From an uncultured Brachyspira sp. (GTDB taxonomy: Bacteria > Spirochaetota > Brachyspiria > Brachyspirales > Brachyspiraceae): a stretch of DNA of 47,495 nucleotides. The notes beneath the pieces are model-generated. The model ran no database searches, was not told where the DNA came from, and saw only the letters and a list, made by a program, of their open reading frames with translations. The position numbers and the translations under genes are program-made. Location: assembly GCF_944390595.1 (NCBI RefSeq), contig NZ_CALXRN010000197.1, positions 1 through 47,495 of the forward strand, read 5' to 3'. Of the stretch, positions 1 to 8,825 are shown piece by piece (the first letter of the stretch is position 1; each line of letters begins with the position of its first letter).

Positions 1-167
1 GAAAAAGACATAGTTTTCAATTTTATTATTAATGCTTTGGATAAAAAGAAAAGTGTTCCTATAATGCCAAAAAGTGCTGAAAAAAGCAAACTTCCTGTAC
101 CTGGATCTATATATCCAAATGCATTAGATTGAAAAATAATAAATAATACCAATATTGATAAAATCAT
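1..167 (-). CDS. Small membrane protein with YIDPGTGS motif, 3' part outside the window
   Basis: A reading frame opens with ATG at 167, preceded by an AAGGA Shine-Dalgarno, and runs off the left edge with no stop. The visible 55 residues start with a hydrophobic segment, then carry GYIDPGTGSLLFSALFG and a second hydrophobic stretch. This is the layout of a common family of small bacterial membrane proteins recognised by the YIDPGTGS motif and of unknown function, often found near sulfatase-fold or envelope polymer genes. It lies 147 bases downstream of the YidC-sulfatase gene on the same strand, which fits that neighbourhood and perhaps a shared transcript. The length of the missing part is unknown. 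Confidence 0.7.
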   Translation of the reverse strand, partial: MILSILVLFIIFQSNAFGYIDPGTGSLLFSALFGIIGTLFFLSKALIIKLKTMSF

Positions 168-314
168 TAAATAATTCCTTAAAATATAATATATTATATT
201 TTACATTAATTTTAATATAAAATCAATTAAAATGTAACTTAAGTATTTTTTAATATATCCTATACTTACTAAAAAATAATTATACTTATACTGCTAAGCT
301 TATAAAAATCAAAT

Positions 315-3257
315 TTAATTATTATCACTAATATTTAATTCCTTTACTTTTTTACTAGACCAATCAATATTAAATTTTTTCCAATTATTTGTATCAAATA
401 TATTATCTTTAACATAATAATAATTATTGAAATGATACCTTTTTTCATAAAAATTAAAATTAAGATCATTCAATTCAAGCATATAAACACCATTTGTTTT
501 GAAATCATTTGTTATATTCTTTTTTGTAAATGGATTAATAGCATTTCTTATGTGATTAACAGTTAGATATGGAGTATCAGCTACTGTCATAAAATTACTA
601 CTCATAATTAACTCACCGCTGCTGTTAAAATCTTTATACAATAAAATAGAATTATAAGTATTTATAAATTTAATATCCCCATAAAAATCTTCCGTATTAT
701 GAGACACAAAAAATCCATGATCCGAAACCAGTATGATTTTTGTATTATCATAAACATTATTTTCTTTAAGATAATTTATAAAATTTATTATAAGCTTTAT
801 TGCCGCTACATTAGCATAATATACCCTAGAACTAACATTATCACCAAATACTGTTAAATCATAAGTATTAGGTATAGATTGATTAAGCTGAGGCATATAA
901 TTAGAATCAAAATAATCTATATTATGTGTGGTTAAATTTTCCATTATATTATAATAATTACCATTATCATTAAAATTGATATTATTTGTTACAGATGATA
1001 ATTCTATATATGGAATTATAGTACCATTTATAAAGAACTTAAATGGATAAAACCAATCACCATTTGAATAAAAATAATGTCTAAAAATAATTGGAAGAGA
1101 CTTAAATATGGAAAATCTTATAAATATATCTTTATAAGATTCTGAGTACAATTTTTTACCATCCGACACAGATGATAAATAATTATTCAATTCTTTTTCT
1201 ATATTAAAACTGTTAAATGCTTTTATATTTTCATTAGTATTAAATATAGATAAATCTCCTGATATATTGGCATAAGGAGGAGCTATACTAACTGAACTAT
1301 ATCCATATTCTTTTAATAAAAGAGGAATCATTAATAAAGCTTCATTTTGTACATTGGTTATATTATAAGTTCCATTTGTACTTATCTCATATGGCATATA
1401 TTCATATCCGCCATATAAGGCAGGAGTTCCAGTTATTGTATTTGCACCGGGTGAAACAGTATTAGTATAGAATATAAAACCATCCATAGCTTTTCTGAAC
1501 TCTTCATTTCTTTTAAAAGCTGTATTCCAACTAGATGAAGTTGCAGCATCCAAAAGAAATACAAATACATTAGTACCATTTCTGGAAATATTTAAATATT
1601 TATTATCTAAACTAATATCATTTGTATTTATTGTATTAAAAATATCCAATTCTTTTTTAATATAATTGAAATTATATATGGAGACAATAATTAGAACTAT
1701 TGATATTAGCATATATATATTCGATAAAAAATTATATTTTAATTTGTTTATCAAAAAAAGTACTAATACAATAGATAAAATAATTAAAAATATGTTTAGT
1801 ATGCTCTGATTTAGGCTTGATAATAATAAGTCTGGATTATTGAAAACAAAATCAGTATTGATAAAACCATAATCACCAGCCATAATAAATACATTTACAA
1901 TACTTATCGGCACTAAAATATACATAATAAAAGATACTAATTGCTTGATTTTATCATCAAATAAAAAATATATAAAAATAGGATATACAAAAAATATACC
2001 AATAGCTTTGAATAAATTATCAAATATCATATCGATTGGATTTTTAAACTCTGTTGGAGAAGAATGCACTAGTGAAGAAGATATAAAAAGACCAATTAAA
2101 ATACTTATAGAAATACATGATAAAATTAATAATTTTCTAGTATTAAAATCATCTGATATTTTCAATTTAAAAATAGAAATTGATTTATATAAAATAAATA
2201 ATAAAAATGGTAATGTCAATACTATTATAAAAAGATATATTCGTGGTCTAACATTAAGCGTATAAACAGCATCAACATAAAAATCATTTTCTATTAATTT
2301 ATCATATAAAAAACTACCGTTATTAACTATACCATTTATACCATTAGAATTTATTTTAACAATTTTATCTATTTGGTAAATATCTGTATTTGTAAAAATC
2401 TTGCTAGTTGTTTTCATTTTTAATGTATAAAAATATTCTTTATCACTTGCTTTATGATATATAGAAAAATCGTCTATATATCCTTTATGCCCTATTTTGC
2501 CAAGTATAATAAATATAATTAATATAACATAAACAACAATAGAAAAATTAATATATATTTTTTTAAGAGATTTATTAAAATTTAATTTATATTTAATGAA
2601 TATATTTTTTAATAGATAAAACAAGCTATTTAAAGTCCAATAATATACAAACACAGCATTGGAATTATAAAGAAAAACTAGAAAAAAAACATTAATTGCA
2701 ATTAAAGGTATTCTTTCTTTTAATGTTAATTTATCATTATAAAAAAAGCTTGAAATCATACTAAATGTAAACATTAAAAAAGGCAACAGATTAATTGTAA
2801 CATTTCCTATTTTTAAAAATTCATCTGGTTTATATAAAGGAATTACTCTAAATAAATAATCCAAACTCTCAGGATTTATAGTATCAATAAAATTATAAGC
2901 TGCTATAAATATAGGTATTTGTATAAGCAATCCGAAAGTTCCTCTAAAAGCATATATTGTTTTATAACCATTTATTTTTTGACATGCTCTTATAAGTAAA
3001 TATTGCTGATCACCTTTATATACAGCTTTGATATTATTTATCATGGGTTTCATTTTATCTTGAATTTTTTTTTCTTCATTTTGCAATTTTTCTGCTACAT
3101 TATAAATTGGCAAAAGTATAATATTTATTATTATATTCAAGTATAATATGGCAAGCGAATATAAAATGTCTGCTTTAAATTTTATAAAATAAAAAATTAT
3201 TTCTATTAAAAATTGAAAAGGATATATTGTAATATTATAGAGAACATCAAAAAACAT
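315..3257 (-). CDS. YidC/Oxa1-like membrane domain fused to a sulfatase-fold domain
   Basis: A 980-residue inner-membrane protein. Residues 1 to about 235 look like the YidC/Oxa1 insertase core: a transmembrane helix, a charged cytoplasmic loop (VAEKLQNEEKKIQDKMKP), then more membrane helices. About ten further hydrophobic segments run to about residue 545. The last 430 residues resemble the alkaline phosphatase/sulfatase superfamily: a metal-binding Asp in FVFLLDAATS (near 566), a Thr-rich nucleophile region TITGTPALYGGYEY, and the late metal site ILVSDHGFF (near 846). Such domains transfer or cleave phosphate or sulfate groups on envelope polymers. The listed start is the ATG at 3257, 7 nt after a GGGGG Shine-Dalgarno. 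The GTG one codon earlier is too close to it. It is much longer than ordinary YidC, so it should not be taken as the housekeeping insertase. The substrate is unknown. Confidence 0.75.
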   Translation of the reverse strand: MFFDVLYNITIYPFQFLIEIIFYFIKFKADILYSLAILYLNIIINIILLPIYNVAEKLQNEEKKIQDKMKPMINNIKAVYKGDQQYLLIRACQKINGYKTIYAFRGTFGLLIQIPIFIAAYNFIDTINPESLDYLFRVIPLYKPDEFLKIGNVTINLLPFLMFTFSMISSFFYNDKLTLKERIPLIAINVFFLVFLYNSNAVFVYYWTLNSLFYLLKNIFIKYKLNFNKSLKKIYINFSIVVYVILIIFIILGKIGHKGYIDDFSIYHKASDKEYFYTLKMKTTSKIFTNTDIYQIDKIVKINSNGINGIVNNGSFLYDKLIENDFYVDAVYTLNVRPRIYLFIIVLTLPFLLFILYKSISIFKLKISDDFNTRKLLILSCISISILIGLFISSSLVHSSPTEFKNPIDMIFDNLFKAIGIFFVYPIFIYFLFDDKIKQLVSFIMYILVPISIVNVFIMAGDYGFINTDFVFNNPDLLLSSLNQSILNIFLIILSIVLVLFLINKLKYNFLSNIYMLISIVLIIVSIYNFNYIKKELDIFNTINTNDISLDNKYLNISRNGTNVFVFLLDAATSSSWNTAFKRNEEFRKAMDGFIFYTNTVSPGANTITGTPALYGGYEYMPYEISTNGTYNITNVQNEALLMIPLLLKEYGYSSVSIAPPYANISGDLSIFNTNENIKAFNSFNIEKELNNYLSSVSDGKKLYSESYKDIFIRFSIFKSLPIIFRHYFYSNGDWFYPFKFFINGTIIPYIELSSVTNNINFNDNGNYYNIMENLTTHNIDYFDSNYMPQLNQSIPNTYDLTVFGDNVSSRVYYANVAAIKLIINFINYLKENNVYDNTKIILVSDHGFFVSHNTEDFYGDIKFINTYNSILLYKDFNSSGELIMSSNFMTVADTPYLTVNHIRNAINPFTKKNITNDFKTNGVYMLELNDLNFNFYEKRYHFNNYYYVKDNIFDTNNWKKFNIDWSSKKVKELNISDNN

Positions 3258-3325
3258 CACAATACCCCCAAATTACTTTTTTGGAGTTTGTAATATTTTT
3301 TATATACAAATAAAGTATTTTTAGT

Positions 3326-3412
3326 GTTTGCTGTTTGCTGTTTGCTGTTTGCTGTTTGCTGTTTGCTGTTTGCTGTTTGCTGTTTGCTGTTTGCTGTTTG
3401 CTGTTTGCTGTT
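3326..3412. repeat. Tandem heptanucleotide repeat, 12 copies of GTTTGCT
   Basis: Twelve perfect, uninterrupted copies of GTTTGCT (AGCAAAC on the minus strand) fill 3326-3409, followed by a partial GTT. The array lies between the DAHP synthase and YidC-sulfatase genes and starts about 70 bp upstream of the start codon of the latter. A TATATA-like -10 candidate for that gene lies just inside the array (around 3300-3306 on the minus strand), which puts its -35 region at the array edge. The unit is not a multiple of three and lies outside coding sequence, so copy-number change would alter promoter spacing rather than a protein. Confidence 0.97.
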
Positions 3413-3477
3413 ATACTATTCATCTATTTATTATAATTCTAATATATAAAAATGTCAAATATACATAAAAAATATAA

Positions 3478-3513
3478 TCACAATAGATAAATAAAATCAT
3501 TTATCTATTGTGA
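3478..3513 (-). terminator. Hairpin terminator after DAHP synthase
   Basis: A perfect inverted repeat with 15-bp arms (3478-3492 and 3499-3513) and a 6-nt loop lies 32 bases past the DAHP synthase stop. On the minus strand it is followed within a few bases by a T-rich run. The stem is strong for this AT-rich genome. Confidence 0.75.
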
Positions 3514-3544
3514 TATTGATTAGAATATATAATTAAGTAAAATA

Positions 3545-4588
3545 TTATTTAGTGTAAACTCTTCCGTTATGCTTTTCTTTAATCTTATCAACTGTATCAG
3601 ATATCATATTAACAGATTCCATTATATCTTGAAAAATATCAGGCTTTATAGACTGAGCACCATCGCATAAAGCATGTTCAGGATCATTATGCACTTCTAT
3701 TATCATACCATCAGCACCTGCAGAAATAGCAGCCAAAGTTAGAGGAAGCGCCATCCAAGATTTACCGCTTGCATGAGAAGGATCTCCTATAACTGGTAAA
3801 TGACTTAAACGCTTTATAGCTGGTATAGCTGAAACATCAAAAGTATTTCTAGTATAAGTTTCAAAAGTTCTTATACCGCGTTCGCATAATACTACATTTT
3901 TATTTCCTTGATTAAGTATGTATTCAGCACTTATTAGCCATTCTTCTATTGTATTTGCCAATCCTCTTTTTAATAGAACTGGTTTTTTTAATTTTCCTAC
4001 TTCTTTCAAAAGTTCAAAGTTCTGCATGTTTCTTGCACCAATCTGAATCATATCTACAGTATTATCAAATTCTTCTAAATGTCGTATTGATACTATTTCA
4101 CTAACTATAGGTATTAAAACTTCTTCCTTTGCAAGTTTTAATATCTTTAATCCGTCAAGAGCTAATCCTTGAAATGCATAAGGAGATGTTCTTGGTTTAA
4201 AAGATCCTCCTCTAAGTATTGAAGCTCCAGCTGCTTTAACGCTTTTAGCTATACTTATTAATTGCTCTTCACTTTCAACAGAACAAGGACCTGCAATAAT
4301 TGTAGGTCTTCCCTCACCTATTTTTACTCCGCTTACATCGACTATTGTATCTTCTTTCTTAAAAGCTCTGTTTGCTCTTTTAAATGGTTCCTGAACTTTC
4401 AATACTTTTGATACACCAGGTAAAGATGATATTAAATCTCTATCTATTTTAGAAGTATCGCCTACCATACCTATTATAGTATAATCCATACCGATACTTT
4501 TATGTATTCCAAGACCTGCATTCTCAAGTCTTTTTACAATGTTATTTATATGCTCCTCTTTAGCATTTGGTTTCATTACAACTATCAT
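3545..4588 (-). CDS. aroF: 3-deoxy-7-phosphoheptulonate (DAHP) synthase, AroF/type I-beta
   Basis: Catalyses the first step of the shikimate pathway, joining phosphoenolpyruvate and erythrose 4-phosphate. The 347-residue protein has an N-terminal ferredoxin-like regulatory domain (about 1-70, MIVVMKPNAKEEHINNIV) followed by the TIM barrel with the signatures IAGPCSVES, LRGGSFKPRTSPYAFQG, QIGARNMQNF, VLLKRG and GDPSHASG. The barrel supplies the usual metal and substrate residues. This is the Thermotoga-like class, in which the N-terminal domain mediates feedback inhibition by Tyr and Phe. The start at 4588 has a good AAGGAG site. Upstream lies a leader peptide loaded with Tyr and Phe codons (4688-4759), so expression is probably also set by those amino acids. 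No other aromatic pathway gene is adjacent. Confidence 0.95.
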   Translation of the reverse strand: MIVVMKPNAKEEHINNIVKRLENAGLGIHKSIGMDYTIIGMVGDTSKIDRDLISSLPGVSKVLKVQEPFKRANRAFKKEDTIVDVSGVKIGEGRPTIIAGPCSVESEEQLISIAKSVKAAGASILRGGSFKPRTSPYAFQGLALDGLKILKLAKEEVLIPIVSEIVSIRHLEEFDNTVDMIQIGARNMQNFELLKEVGKLKKPVLLKRGLANTIEEWLISAEYILNQGNKNVVLCERGIRTFETYTRNTFDVSAIPAIKRLSHLPVIGDPSHASGKSWMALPLTLAAISAGADGMIIEVHNDPEHALCDGAQSIKPDIFQDIMESVNMISDTVDKIKEKHNGRVYTK

Positions 4589-4679
4589 AATATAATTCTC
4601 CTTAAATGATTAATAGTAAATAATTAATATTGATTAAATTAAAAATGTGTGTTTGTTTTAAAATAGAAAAATAGATACT

Positions 4680-4697
4680 CTGGCGTCTTAAACGCCA
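4680..4697 (-). promoter_or_regulatory. GC-rich hairpin overlapping the leader-peptide stop (candidate attenuator)
   Basis: On the minus strand TGGCGT and ACGCCA flank a 5-nt loop. The stem starts in the last codons of the leader peptide and its stop codon lies at the loop. It is by far the most GC-rich structure in this intergenic region. A run of five T follows about nine bases later, which is further than in a textbook intrinsic terminator. An upstream segment in the Ile-Cys-Ala codons could pair imperfectly with the 3' arm as an alternative structure. Confidence 0.55.
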
Positions 4698-4759
4698 TAA
4701 TAGAAGAAGTAATAAGCGCAGATGCTTTTGAAATTATTTGAAAATAAATTACCTTTCAT
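4688..4759 (-). CDS. Putative aromatic-amino-acid leader peptide upstream of aroF
   Basis: A 23-codon frame (ATG 4757-4759, TAA 4688-4690) encodes a peptide ending in CAYYFFYYGV. Six Tyr/Phe codons in a row (TAT TAC TTC TTC TAT TAT) come just before a GC-rich hairpin and 100 nt before the DAHP synthase start. This is the layout of attenuator leaders such as that of pheA. The controlled enzyme belongs to a class feedback-inhibited by the same two amino acids. There is no Shine-Dalgarno. The -10 box of the upstream promoter ends 7 nt before the ATG, so the mRNA probably begins at or next to the start codon. The reading frame and codon run are seen directly; regulation is inferred. Confidence 0.65.
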   Translation of the reverse strand: MKGNLFSNNFKSICAYYFFYYGV

Positions 4760-4766
4760 AGTTTTT

Positions 4767-4794
4767 ATTTTATATTAAAAAATAAAAAAGTCAA
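4767..4794 (-). promoter_or_regulatory. Sigma-70 type promoter for the aroF leader
   Basis: TTGACT (4789-4794), a 16-bp spacer and TAAAAT (4767-4772) on the minus strand. The expected transcription start falls at 4759-4760, on the ATG of the leader peptide. Confidence 0.6.
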
Positions 4795-4865
4795 ATAATA
4801 TTATTTATTTTTTAAAGCAGTAATTGATGATTATATAGAACGATTTTTATTAATAAAATATATTT

Positions 4866-4900
4866 ATAAAGATAAGTATATATTAAATACTTATCTTTAT
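4866..4900 (-). terminator. Hairpin terminator after deoD
   Basis: Perfect inverted repeat with 14-bp arms (4866-4879 and 4887-4900) and a 7-nt loop, starting 13 bases past the deoD stop, followed on the minus strand by an A/T-rich tail. Confidence 0.65.
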
Positions 4901-4912
4901 AGTAGTTATAAT

Positions 4913-5617
4913 TTAAGCTAAAGACAAAGCAACTTCCATCATATTAGTAAAAGTTTTCTCTCTTTGCTCAGCAGTAGTAGATTCTCCTGTCACTAAAGAA
5001 TCAGATATTGTAACTATACAAAGAGCATTAACTCCCGCATAAGCAGCATTCATATACAAAGCTGCCGCTTCCATTTCAACAGCTAATACGCCCATTTTAG
5101 CCCATTTAGTTGTTGCATTGTTAGCTCCATAAAATACATCAGATGAAACTATATTTCCTACATGATAATTTATTTTCATCTCATCAGCCTTTTTTACTGC
5201 ATTTCTTAATAGCTCATAACTAGCTATTGGAGCATAAGTACCTGGAAGTTCATATTGAGATACATAATTAGAATCAGTGCATGCTCCCATACCAATAACT
5301 AAATCTCCAATATGAAGTTTATCTGATATAGCACCAGCCGTACCAATACGTATTAAATTTTTACATCCATAAAAGTGTATAAGCTCATAAGAATAAATAC
5401 CGCATGAAGGCATACCCATACCAGTACCTTGAACAGAAACTTTTTTTCCTTTATATGTGCCGGTAAATCCAAACATATTCCTAACTGAATTATACTGATT
5501 AACATTTTCTAAAAAATTTTCAGCTATAAATTTAGCTCTTAGAGGATCACCCGGTAAAAGTATAGTTTCTGCAATATCTCCCTTATTCGCTCCTATATGA
5601 GGTGTAACCATACTCAA
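4913..5617 (-). CDS. deoD: Purine-nucleoside phosphorylase, DeoD type
   Basis: Splits purine (deoxy)nucleosides with phosphate into base and pentose 1-phosphate, for salvage in the cytoplasm. The 234-residue length is the usual one for the hexameric DeoD class. Visible signatures are [29 protein letters not shown] at the N-terminus (phosphate loop with the GDP motif), [36 protein letters not shown] (nucleoside-binding Glu) and [10 protein letters not shown] (catalytic Asp). The start has a strong AAGGAG site 9 nt upstream. The gene is monocistronic between its own promoter and a hairpin terminator. Confidence 0.96.
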   Translation of the reverse strand: MSMVTPHIGANKGDIAETILLPGDPLRAKFIAENFLENVNQYNSVRNMFGFTGTYKGKKVSVQGTGMGMPSCGIYSYELIHFYGCKNLIRIGTAGAISDKLHIGDLVIGMGACTDSNYVSQYELPGTYAPIASYELLRNAVKKADEMKINYHVGNIVSSDVFYGANNATTKWAKMGVLAVEMEAAALYMNAAYAGVNALCIVTISDSLVTGESTTAEQREKTFTNMMEVALSLA

Positions 5618-5647
5618 AATCTCCTTTCAATTAAATTATTTTTTTAA

Positions 5648-5675
5648 ATTATAATCATAATATAGTATATATCAA
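5648..5675 (-). promoter_or_regulatory. deoD promoter
   Basis: TTGATA (5670-5675), 16-bp spacer, TATAAT (5648-5653) on the minus strand, about 30 bases upstream of the deoD start. Confidence 0.6.
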
Positions 5676-5686
5676 GTAAATGTATA

Positions 5687-5714
5687 TTGAATATAAATGA
5701 AAATAATGTAATAT
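5687..5714 (+). promoter_or_regulatory. Candidate promoter of the DUF4416 gene
   Basis: TTGAAT (5687-5692), 16-bp spacer, TAATAT (5709-5714). The -10 box ends 6 nt before the ATG at 5721, so a leaderless transcript is predicted. It is weaker than the other leaderless candidates here. Confidence 0.45.
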
Positions 5715-5720
5715 AATAAC

Positions 5721-6281
5721 ATGAGTAAAGTATTAAAACAATCCAAAGCTGTGCTTGTTATGGCATTAATGTATAATGATATTAATGTGTATAATTTAAC
5801 GTTAGAAAAACTTATAAATAATTTTGGAAATATTGAAGTAATTAGTGAAGAATATTTATTCTCGCATTCCATTTACTACAAAGAAGAAATGGGAGAATCT
5901 TTAAACAAAAGATTTATAGTATTCAATAGTATGATAGATAGAGATTATATAAGTGATGTAAAAAGAATTACTGATAATATAGAAAAAGAGTATTTAGATA
6001 ATCATCAAAACCGAAGAATTAATATTGACCCAGCAATATTAACATTAGAAAATTTTATTCTCGTAACTAATAAAAATTTTACACATAGAATATATTTAAA
6101 AGATGGTGTATTTGCTGATTTAACTCTAATATATAAAAAGAAAAAAGGATATACAGAATTAGAATGGACTTATGCAGATTATTCAAGCAATGAAACTAAA
6201 TCTTTTTTAAATAAAATAAGAGAGCTGTTCTATAACAGACTTATAGAAAGCTCTCCATTCGGTTCTAATTGGAATAATTAA
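5721..6281 (+). CDS. DUF4416 family protein
   Basis: A 186-residue soluble protein without signal peptide or membrane segment. It matches my recollection of DUF4416: an N-terminal AVLVMALMYND, a central RRINIDPAILTLENFILVTNKNFTHRIYL segment, and near the end ELEWTYADYSSNETKSFLNKIR. The family is found in spirochaetes and other deep-branching anaerobes and has no established function. No Shine-Dalgarno precedes the ATG. It is divergent from deoD and converges on the chemoreceptor gene with only 7 bases between them. Confidence 0.75.
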   Translation: MSKVLKQSKAVLVMALMYNDINVYNLTLEKLINNFGNIEVISEEYLFSHSIYYKEEMGESLNKRFIVFNSMIDRDYISDVKRITDNIEKEYLDNHQNRRINIDPAILTLENFILVTNKNFTHRIYLKDGVFADLTLIYKKKKGYTELEWTYADYSSNETKSFLNKIRELFYNRLIESSPFGSNWNN

Positions 6282-6288
6282 TACATAA

Positions 6289-8556
6289 TTATGAATCTTT
6301 TATTCCTGCAATCTTAACAAATTCTTTATCCCATACACCAATATGTTCTATCAGAAGTTGTGCTAAAAGCCCAGCGAAATCATTAGCTACCTTATGCCAA
6401 TCATCACTTGATTTAAATTCTTTATATTGATCATCTATAGCTCTTTCAAATTTTCTATGCTCTTCAAAATGTTCTTTTATCTTATGGTATTTATCCTTAT
6501 GTGCCATCTGTATCTTTTGTTCTTCTGAGAAATGGTATTTTGTATAATTAATAGCACCCTTAAATGCCTCATCAACATCTTCTTTAACACCATTATACAA
6601 TGCCGAATGAACTTTATTGGCATACTCTATTATTTGAACATGCTGTCCGTCTATAACTTTATTATGAGTATAATATTGATCAAGCCATTCTAATTTTTTA
6701 GCCCCTAATTTGAAGAAACTCATAGCATTAGATAATTCTGCCATTTGCTGTTCAAGTTCTTTAGAAGATTCATGCATTGATGAAACTAATGAACTATTAC
6801 CTTGCGTTTGAGCATCCATATTGGACATAGCATTATTAATACTGTCTATACCTATAAGCTGTTCTCTCGTAGTATTAGCCATATCAGCAATAACTCTTGT
6901 AGTCTCTTCTATTTTATTCTCAATATCTTCAAATAAAGTTCTAGACATATTAGCAGAGTCAGTTGCTTTTTTAACTTTTTCATTACTTTCAGAAATAAAA
7001 GAGGTAATATTATTAACAGAGCTTTGTGTTGTCTGTGCCAAATTTCTAACTTCTGAAGCAACAACTGCAAAACCTCTTCCTTGATCTCCGGCTCTTGCTG
7101 CCTCAACTGAAGCATTTAAAGCAAGTATATTTGTTTGAAATGCTATATCTTCAATAAACTTTACTAAACCGCTTATCTTCTGACTATATTCAAAAGCCTG
7201 ACTTGTATTTTGTGCAGTCTCAGCAATTATACTTCCAGCTTCCTCAACAGCATTTCTGGCATTTATCATCATATCATTAATTATAGATGCATTATCTGCA
7301 GTTTTTCTTATTGTACTAGAAATTTCTTCTGTAGCCTCTGCGGTTTTCTCTATATCAGCTGCTTGGCTTAATGTCCTGCTCGCTAAATCCTTATTTGAAT
7401 AAGAAAGAGAATAAGCAGTTCTTTTTGTTAGAGCAACATTAGAATTAGCGACGTCTATAATATCCCTTATAGAGCTTTTCATATTATCAAAACTTTTTAT
7501 AAGTTCGCCTACTTCATCTCTTCTTTTGAAATATTTATCATTAATACTGAAAGTTAAATCACCAGTAGAAATTAAATTAGCAACCCTCAAAGCTTCCTTT
7601 AATGGAGATGTTAATCTTCTAGTGAATAAAACCACAATAGTAGTAACAATAAATATTACAATTATACAAAATAATATTGAAAATAAAAATGTAGCAGATA
7701 ATGAAGAATACAATTCTTTTTCTAACATAGTTATTATAATATACCATTCTGTATTATCTATATTATAATATGACATTAAATACTTTTGATTATCTTCTGC
7801 TTTATAATGTATGATTCCATTTTTATTTTTTATAACTTCATCATAAATTACTTCATCAGAAGTAGTTAATAACTTTGTTTTATCTTGATCTGCTAAAATT
7901 TTTTTTGAACTGTCTATAATAAATATTTTCCCGCTTGTTCCTATTTTAGTATTAACTATAAATCTATCTATTAAATAACCCCAATCTACATTTCCAGTTA
8001 ATATACCTATAGTTTTACCTGTACTATCTTTCACCCCTCTCCATATTCTATAAGTAGGATTTCCAGTAGCTACAGACTTTGATATACTTTCTTCTCCTCC
8101 GGAATTATATCCTGAAGAAACAAATTTCTTCCATCCTTCATCATTTTGATCCATATAAACATTATTTAAAATTCCATTCTCAGAATCTATTATAGCTCTT
8201 CCATTCAAATCTAATACTATAAAATTAACAAATGAGTCTCTTGAACCCTTAAAATACTTTAAAGCTTCTTCTGCTCTTAATTTTAAATTAGGATCTTCCT
8301 GATTTTGAAGAAAAGCTATTAATGACGCAGATGTAACAAAATTATCCATAGAGGAATTATTATCTTCCAACCATAATGTAATGAGATTTTTATATGAAAT
8401 AGATGTAGATTCAAAACCATTATTAACGGCGTTATCAATAGATTTTATACTAAAAAACAATACAATGGAAATACTTAAAAATATAGACAATATTATTGTA
8501 GTAACAAATAAAAAAGGTATTTTAAACCTTAAACTATATATTTTATGTAATTTCAT
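6289..8556 (-). CDS. Methyl-accepting chemotaxis protein with C-terminal bacteriohemerythrin domain (first copy)
   Basis: A 755-residue chemoreceptor. Order: short cytoplasmic tail, transmembrane helix (about 13-35), periplasmic dCache-like sensor (about 40-275, with [17 protein letters not shown] and [14 protein letters not shown]), second transmembrane helix, HAMP, the cytoplasmic signalling hairpin with the invariant tip [20 protein letters not shown], and a hemerythrin domain from about 623. Diiron ligands are visible: IDGQH, YHFSEEQ (His and Glu four apart), KEHFEEH (two His) and [10 protein letters not shown] (His and Asp). The receptor would couple CheA/CheW signalling to a periplasmic ligand and, through hemerythrin, to oxygen or redox state. 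It has a GGGGA Shine-Dalgarno. It is a paralogue of the next chemoreceptor on the same strand. Confidence 0.93.
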   Translation of the reverse strand: MKLHKIYSLRFKIPFLFVTTIILSIFLSISIVLFFSIKSIDNAVNNGFESTSISYKNLITLWLEDNNSSMDNFVTSASLIAFLQNQEDPNLKLRAEEALKYFKGSRDSFVNFIVLDLNGRAIIDSENGILNNVYMDQNDEGWKKFVSSGYNSGGEESISKSVATGNPTYRIWRGVKDSTGKTIGILTGNVDWGYLIDRFIVNTKIGTSGKIFIIDSSKKILADQDKTKLLTTSDEVIYDEVIKNKNGIIHYKAEDNQKYLMSYYNIDNTEWYIIITMLEKELYSSLSATFLFSILFCIIVIFIVTTIVVLFTRRLTSPLKEALRVANLISTGDLTFSINDKYFKRRDEVGELIKSFDNMKSSIRDIIDVANSNVALTKRTAYSLSYSNKDLASRTLSQAADIEKTAEATEEISSTIRKTADNASIINDMMINARNAVEEAGSIIAETAQNTSQAFEYSQKISGLVKFIEDIAFQTNILALNASVEAARAGDQGRGFAVVASEVRNLAQTTQSSVNNITSFISESNEKVKKATDSANMSRTLFEDIENKIEETTRVIADMANTTREQLIGIDSINNAMSNMDAQTQGNSSLVSSMHESSKELEQQMAELSNAMSFFKLGAKKLEWLDQYYTHNKVIDGQHVQIIEYANKVHSALYNGVKEDVDEAFKGAINYTKYHFSEEQKIQMAHKDKYHKIKEHFEEHRKFERAIDDQYKEFKSSDDWHKVANDFAGLLAQLLIEHIGVWDKEFVKIAGIKDS

Positions 8557-8590
8557 TTTTTATCCCCATAATACTATTATTTATATATAA

Positions 8591-8618
8591 ATAATATCAC
8601 TTATAAAAATAATTTCAA
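8591..8618 (-). promoter_or_regulatory. Promoter of the first chemoreceptor
   Basis: TTGAAA (8613-8618), 16-bp spacer, TATTAT (8591-8596) on the minus strand, about 35 bases before the start codon. No flagellar sigma-28 element was recognised. Confidence 0.5.
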
Positions 8619-8694
8619 TATAATAATCATACCTTATAAGCAACAAATACTACTTAAGTATAATAATTATATAAAAAAAATAGTTAATAAAAAC

Positions 8695-8724
8695 AAAAAA
8701 GTTATTATTTTACGTAATAATAAC
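8695..8724 (-). terminator. Terminator after the second chemoreceptor
   Basis: GTTATTATT and AATAATAAC (8701-8709 and 8716-8724) flank a 6-nt loop and are followed on the minus strand by TTTTTT. Together with the promoter at 8591-8618 it shows that the two chemoreceptors are separate transcription units. Confidence 0.7.
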
Positions 8725-8825
8725 AAAACTTTCAAAAAAATCAAAAAATTTTGGTAAAACTTAATAGTTTTTAATAATATATAACTATAATATAATTTAA
8801 ACAATAAGATTAAAATAATAATAGA

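Noticed and set aside
1945-2265. 106-codon plus-strand frame inside the YidC-sulfatase gene
   Set aside because: Antisense to a membrane-helix region, with no Shine-Dalgarno or promoter.
3326-3412. Heptanucleotide array considered as a CRISPR or coding repeat
   Set aside because: There are no spacers, the unit is only 7 bp, and no frame with a start runs through it.
6821-7115. Opposite-strand and alternate-frame open frames inside the chemoreceptor gene
   Set aside because: They lie wholly within the conserved signalling domain, have no ribosome site and are shadows of the real frame.
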